From a bacterium (GTDB taxonomy: Bacteria > Calditrichota > Calditrichia > RBG-13-44-9 > J042): a DNA stretch of 9,165 nucleotides. Under the pieces are notes generated by a model, which did not search any database, was not told the origin of the DNA, and saw only the letters and a list, made by a program, of their open reading frames with translations. Every line of letters starts with the position of its first letter. Position 1 is the stretch's first letter. Shown piece after piece: positions 5,580-9,165 of the stretch. The stretch spans positions 1-9,165 of the forward strand of contig WGBF01000542.1 in NCBI GenBank assembly GCA_015494485.1. Reading direction: 5' to 3'. Made by a program: the position numbers and the translations under genes.

Positions 5580-7598
5580 ATGATGAATCGGAACACCATC
5601 ATCCGCCTGATGTTGTTTAGCATTGTACTGGTCTTCCTGACTGCCTTTGCCGGTACAGATAGCACCGTAACGCGCATTATTGTAAAGTTTAACCAGCCAC
5701 TAAGCGTTGCTCAATTGGATTCGTTTCAGAACCAGTTTCACCTCGAACTGCAACGCCGGATTCCGGGGATTGGCGTTTATGTATTTCGTACATCGTCTGT
5801 TGTCCAGCTTGCCGCACTAAAGCATCATCCATGGGTTCAATACGCCGAAGCGGAACAGGAAGTGCAAACGCAGAATCGCTTGTCTGCTCAGGACCAGCCC
5901 ACCCGGAAAACCATTCAGGTATTAAAAGCACCCCCCAAGCCGGAAATCATCCCCGGTGAAGTTATCATCAAATACAAACCTACCGTGGCTATGATGGCCA
6001 CCGTTTCCATTGCTGCGGAGTTGGGGTTAACCTCTATTAAAGGAATTTCGCGATTAAAAGCGGTGGTGTATAAAATTCCTGCCGGGAAAACCCTGGAACA
6101 AATCATGGAGGAATGCAAAGGACGCCCGGAAATCGAATATGCCGAACCCAACTACCGGGTGTATGTCCTGGATATTCCCAACGACCCAGATTTTAATAAA
6201 CTGTGGGGAATGCACAACACCGGCCAAACGGGGGGAACGGTAGATGCCGATATCGATGCGCCAGAAGCCTGGAGTAAATCCAAAGGAAGCGACCAGATAG
6301 TCGTTGGCATTATCGATACGGGGATTGATTATACCCACCCGGATATTCAGGCCAATATGTGGAAAAATCCCGGCGAAATTCCCGGAAACAACCGCGATGA
6401 TGACAACAACGGCTATGTGGACGATGTGTACGGATATGATTTCATTAACCGGGATGGGGACCCCATGGATGATAATCGGCACGGAACCCACGTAGCCGGG
6501 ACCATCGGTGCCGTGGGGAACAATAACCGTGGTGTGGTGGGCGTAAACTGGACGGTCAAATTGATGGCCCTGAAATTTTTGTCCGCCTCCGGTTCCGGAT
6601 CCACCGCCGATGCTGCCGAAGCCATTATTTACGCGGCGGATAATGGCGCGTACATTACCAGTAACTCCTGGGGCGGTGGGGGAGAATCCCAGACGTTAAA
6701 AGATGCCATCCAGTATGCCCAGGATAAGGGCCTGTTGTTTGTGGCCGCTGCCGGAAACGAAAGCAAGGACAACGATGGGCCCAATCCCAATTACCCCTCC
6801 AGTTACACCCACGAAAGTGTGATTGCAGTGGCGGCATCCACCGACCGTGATGTGCTGGCCACATTTTCCAATTACGGTGCAACCAGTGTGGATTTAGCAG
6901 CGCCGGGGGAAGAGATTTACTCCACCACCCCAGGCAATGCTTACGAATACCTTAGCGGAACCTCCATGGCCACGCCCCACGTTTCCGGTGCGGCGGCGTT
7001 AATCTGGGCCTATCAGTTACCCAATACCAACTGGCGCAAAGTGAAATACACCCTTTTCGGTGCGGTGGATTACGTTCGTAATCTGGAAGGCTGGGTACTA
7101 CTGGATGGGCGGTTGAATGTCAATGAAGCGCTCACCACCAATCCGCTGGTCGCCGTCCTGAAAAAACCGGGAGACACCCAGGATACCACGGGACCTTACA
7201 CCGTGGAGGCTTCTGCTGTTGATAATGATACCATTACATCCGTGCAATTGTATTATGAATTTAGCGGCAGCAGTTCCCGCCAGGATACCGTAAGCATGAA
7301 TCCCAAATCCCCATATGTGTACAGCGCCGACATTCCCGGTGCCCCCACCGGCACTACCGTGAAATACAAAGTTATTGCCCGCGATTCGGATAATAATGAA
7401 ACCCAGACCCGGTATTACACCTTTACCGTTGGCGAAACCAACGGCGGGGGCGGGGGGTGCTGTGGTGCCATGGCCGCTGAATTTTGCGCCACGGGAACGC
7501 CCCAATCAGTTAATGTGGGCATTTCGTTATTAATAAATATACTGTTATTTGGGTTGCCACTCATTTTAATGAAATATTATTGGAATCAGCGCAAGTAA
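5580..7598 (+). CDS. Secreted S8 (subtilisin-like) serine protease with C-terminal anchor
   Basis: Exported 672-residue subtilase. Residues 1-25 form a Sec signal peptide (basic MMNRN, hydrophobic core, AFAG). Two propeptide-like modules follow, about 30-96 and 126-195, each opening with a strand (RIIVKFNQP; GEVIIKYKP) and ending in a matching block (VQYAEAEQEV; IEYAEPNYRV), like Inhibitor_I9 folds. The catalytic domain spans about 205-515: Asp246 in IIDTGID, His301 in NRHGTHVAG, oxyanion Asn393 in AAAGNES, and Ser462 in SGTSMATPH. DDDNNGYVDD (273-282) is a likely Ca-binding loop. An Ig-like beta domain (about 522-618) follows, then GGGGGCC (622-628), Cys636, a hydrophobic helix (about 645-665) and a basic end (KYYWNQRK), as in C-terminal sorting signals. 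The second ATG at 5583 suits the Shine-Dalgarno equally well. Substrate is unknown. Confidence 0.93.
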   Translation: MMNRNTIIRLMLFSIVLVFLTAFAGTDSTVTRIIVKFNQPLSVAQLDSFQNQFHLELQRRIPGIGVYVFRTSSVVQLAALKHHPWVQYAEAEQEVQTQNRLSAQDQPTRKTIQVLKAPPKPEIIPGEVIIKYKPTVAMMATVSIAAELGLTSIKGISRLKAVVYKIPAGKTLEQIMEECKGRPEIEYAEPNYRVYVLDIPNDPDFNKLWGMHNTGQTGGTVDADIDAPEAWSKSKGSDQIVVGIIDTGIDYTHPDIQANMWKNPGEIPGNNRDDDNNGYVDDVYGYDFINRDGDPMDDNRHGTHVAGTIGAVGNNNRGVVGVNWTVKLMALKFLSASGSGSTADAAEAIIYAADNGAYITSNSWGGGGESQTLKDAIQYAQDKGLLFVAAAGNESKDNDGPNPNYPSSYTHESVIAVAASTDRDVLATFSNYGATSVDLAAPGEEIYSTTPGNAYEYLSGTSMATPHVSGAAALIWAYQLPNTNWRKVKYTLFGAVDYVRNLEGWVLLDGRLNVNEALTTNPLVAVLKKPGDTQDTTGPYTVEASAVDNDTITSVQLYYEFSGSSSRQDTVSMNPKSPYVYSADIPGAPTGTTVKYKVIARDSDNNETQTRYYTFTVGETNGGGGGCCGAMAAEFCATGTPQSVNVGISLLINILLFGLPLILMKYYWNQRK

Positions 7599-7658
7599 TT
7601 TTCCTTTACTGCTTGCTTTAGTCCGGAAGTTTTTGGATTTTTCAGGGAAGGCAAAAAC

Positions 7659-7666
7659 AGGAGGAG
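7659..7666 (+). promoter_or_regulatory. Ribosome binding site of the phosphoglycerate dehydrogenase gene
   Basis: AGGAGGAG lies six bases before the ATG at 7673. The 74-base gap after the protease shows no terminator hairpin, so some read-through from the protease gene is possible. Confidence 0.75.
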
Positions 7667-7672
7667 TGCTCT

Positions 7673-8620
7673 ATGAAAATTTTGATTACCGACAAAACCT
7701 CTCCCAAGTGCGCTCAAATACTCAGGGATGCAGGCTTTACCGTCGACGAAAAATTTGGTATTTCCAAAGATGAATTGTTGCAGATTATTGGCAATTATGA
7801 GGGATTGATTGTCCGGAGTGCCACCAAAGTTACAGCAGATGTTATTGCTGCTGCCCGGAACCTGAAGGTTATCGGCCGGGCAGGTAGTGGGGTGGACAAT
7901 ATTGACGTACAGGCCGCCACGGAGAAGGGCATTCTGGTGATGAATACGCCCGGTGGCAATACCAACGCGGTTGCAGAACTGGCATTATTGTTGATGCTGG
8001 GCGCAGCACGGAATATTTACAATGCCGTGGCATCCCTAAAAGCCCACAAATGGGAAAAGAAAAAATTCTCCGGGCATGAAATTAAAGGCAAAACTCTTGG
8101 ATTGTTAGGCTATGGGCGGGTCAGCCGCAATTTAGGGAAAAAAGCCCTGGCGCTGGATATGCAGGTGCTCTGCTACGACCCCAAAATTAAAAAGAACCTG
8201 GTGGACGAAGATGGCATTCAGCTGGTGGCCGATATGGGCACTGTGCTCTCCCGGGCGGATTACCTTTCCGTTCATCTTACCAAAAAGCCGGAAACAATAA
8301 ACTTCCTTTCTGACGATGAATTTGCGCAGATGAAAGATGGGGTGTTTTTCATAAACTGTTCCCGCGGGGGAATTGTAAACGAAAAGGCATTACTCACTGC
8401 CCTGAATGAAGGGAAAGTGGCAATGGCCGCGGTGGACGTCTATGAAAAAGAGCCGCCGGAAGATTTTACCTTAATTGACCATCCCAATGTCATTTGTACC
8501 CCGCACATTGGGGCCTCCACCAAAGAAGCCCAGGAAAATGTAGCCGTCATGATTGCCGAACAGTTTGTGGATTTCTTCACCGGCAAAGGCATTCGCAATG
8601 CAGTGAACCAGGTGGGGTAA
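7673..8620 (+). CDS. serA: D-3-phosphoglycerate dehydrogenase-type protein, short form
   Basis: D-isomer-specific 2-hydroxyacid dehydrogenase, most likely oxidising 3-phosphoglycerate to 3-phosphohydroxypyruvate with NAD in the first step of serine synthesis. At 315 residues it is the short form: only substrate- and NAD-binding domains, with no ACT domain and hence no obvious serine feedback site. Seen motifs: VRSATKVTADVI (47-58), IGRAGSGVDNID (67-78), NTPGGNTNAVAELA (91-104), catalytic Arg231 in NCSRGG, Glu260 in VYEKEPP, and His278 in TPHIGAST. The nucleotide fold reads GYGRVS (146-151), so the usual third Gly is Ser151, with Asp169 in CYDP at the end of the next strand. The close match of the SRSG-type and GRAGSG segments favours phosphoglycerate dehydrogenase over glycerate or lactate dehydrogenases, but related specificities cannot be excluded. 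No other serine genes are in view. Confidence 0.85.
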   Translation: MKILITDKTSPKCAQILRDAGFTVDEKFGISKDELLQIIGNYEGLIVRSATKVTADVIAAARNLKVIGRAGSGVDNIDVQAATEKGILVMNTPGGNTNAVAELALLLMLGAARNIYNAVASLKAHKWEKKKFSGHEIKGKTLGLLGYGRVSRNLGKKALALDMQVLCYDPKIKKNLVDEDGIQLVADMGTVLSRADYLSVHLTKKPETINFLSDDEFAQMKDGVFFINCSRGGIVNEKALLTALNEGKVAMAAVDVYEKEPPEDFTLIDHPNVICTPHIGASTKEAQENVAVMIAEQFVDFFTGKGIRNAVNQVG

Positions 8621-8638
8621 GGATTAAAGAATTCCATC

Positions 8639-8677
8639 GTTGCCATTTGTGGTTACTGAAATACCACAAATGGCAAC
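8639..8677. repeat. Perfect 15-bp inverted repeat between converging genes
   Basis: GTTGCCATTTGTGGT (8639-8653) pairs without mismatch with ACCACAAATGGCAAC (8663-8677) around a 9-base loop. It lies 18 bases after the serA-type stop and 89 bases past the stop of the converging RND gene, a position that fits a shared bidirectional terminator. No T-tract follows on either strand, so a protein-binding or recombination site, or an mRNA-protecting hairpin, are alternatives. The rest of 8621-8766 holds only a short AATCCGGATT palindrome (8732-8741). Confidence 0.8.
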
Positions 8678-8766
8678 AGTGCACTTTCAACCATGCTTAA
8701 AGAAACTACCAATATTTACTGCCAGTTCATGAATCCGGATTTCCCGTTACACGGTACAGATTTCGG

Positions 8767-9165
8767 CTACAAATTTTTTAATGACAAAACAAAAAGCCGA
8801 ATTCGGTGAAAAAGGAATGCAAAAACGGGTATGCACATCAACCCCAGCACCGTTCCTGCCAGTAATCCACCAATAGTAGAAACGGCCAGATTATACCAGA
8901 TATCATTACTATCTTCCATCTGAAAAATTAAAATAGGTAGCAAGCCCAGAATGGTCGTCAGGGATGTCATCAAAATGGGGCGAACACGCGCCTCGCTGGC
9001 ACGAATTAGCACTTCTTTGAACGGTAAATGGTGCTGTTTTGCCCGGTAAACATTGATATGGTCTAATAACAAAATGCTGTTGTTTAAGATGATGCCAAAC
9101 ATAAAAATCAGCCCTATGTAGGACGAGGAACCAAAAGTAAAATCGCCAAGGTAGTAGATTAAAAA
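8767..9165 (-). CDS. RND-family efflux transporter, C-terminal fragment
   Basis: The frame is open from the window's right edge, so the 132 residues seen are the C-terminus of a much larger inner-membrane proton-driven pump (family members usually exceed 1000 residues). The visible part reads YIGLIFMFGIILNNSILLLDHIN, the membrane helix that in AcrB/CzcA-type proteins carries GIVVNNAIVLVDYIN. Next come SEARVRPILMTSLTTILGLLPILIF, a hallmark of the family, then two further helices (STIGGLLAGTVLGLMCIPVFAFLF) and a short cytoplasmic end. The internal ATG at 9102 is not the start: the upstream codons encode conserved helix residues. Whether it exports drugs (HAE) or metals (HME) cannot be told from this part. 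The adaptor and outer-membrane partner genes would lie outside the window. Confidence 0.92.
   Translation of the reverse strand, partial: FLIYYLGDFTFGSSSYIGLIFMFGIILNNSILLLDHINVYRAKQHHLPFKEVLIRASEARVRPILMTSLTTILGLLPILIFQMEDSNDIWYNLAVSTIGGLLAGTVLGLMCIPVFAFLFHRIRLFVLSLKNL

Noticed and set aside
6054..6491. Antisense open frame (145 codons) inside the S8 protease
   Set aside because: It overlaps the catalytic domain coding sequence; its Ile/Val/His-rich product simply mirrors the Asp/Asn/Gly codons of the protease.
7098..7505. Antisense open frame (135 codons) in the protease C-terminal region
   Set aside because: Gly-rich product from the reverse of the Ig-like and poly-Gly region; no independent support.
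9100..9102. ATG as the start of a 111-residue membrane protein
   Set aside because: The frame stays open to the window edge and the 21 codons before it encode conserved RND helix residues, so the gene is a fragment cut by the window, not a short protein.

Overview
The window is a chromosomal stretch with ordinary bacterial housekeeping genes, interrupted by one AT-rich accessory insertion-like segment. Strong Shine-Dalgarno sequences, intrinsic terminators, a secreted subtilase with Ca-binding loops and a C-terminal anchor, and an RND pump all point to a Gram-negative bacterium. The gene styles (PaaI-type thioesterase with a CxxC start, an uncharacterised radical SAM protein, the mdh-rocD pair, a GxxExxY protein) recall Calditrichota or another FCB-group lineage. 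That placement is a guess from memory of protein styles, not a search result.

Layout from left to right. A 75-residue orphan gene (3-230) ends in a clean intrinsic terminator that runs straight into the ribosome binding site of a hotdog-fold thioesterase (302-781). A radical SAM protein of unknown substrate converges on it (910-2217, minus). From 2218 to 3213 the DNA turns AT-rich: a repeat-rich non-coding stretch, a GxxExxY family gene with PD-(D/E)XK nuclease-like residues (2603-2980), and a second repeat-bearing spacer. A 34-base repeat occurs on both sides of this gene (32 of 34 identical, same orientation), and an inverted, diverged partner lies beside the left copy.

From 3214 a two-gene operon encodes malate dehydrogenase and ornithine aminotransferase, 12 bases apart, closed by a large hairpin terminator. 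Next come a secreted S8 protease with two propeptide-like modules and a Gly/Cys/transmembrane C-terminal sorting-type tail (5580-7598), then a short, ACT-less D-3-phosphoglycerate dehydrogenase-type protein (7673-8620). A perfect 15-bp inverted repeat follows, and the window closes with the C-terminal end of an RND efflux transporter on the minus strand (8767 to beyond 9165).

Functionally, mdh and rocD feed central carbon and arginine/ornithine-glutamate-proline metabolism, and the phosphoglycerate dehydrogenase feeds serine synthesis. The protease and pump are envelope functions. The most unusual items are the repeat-flanked GxxExxY gene, the protease's double prodomain plus its C-terminal tail, and several strong unexplained hairpins.
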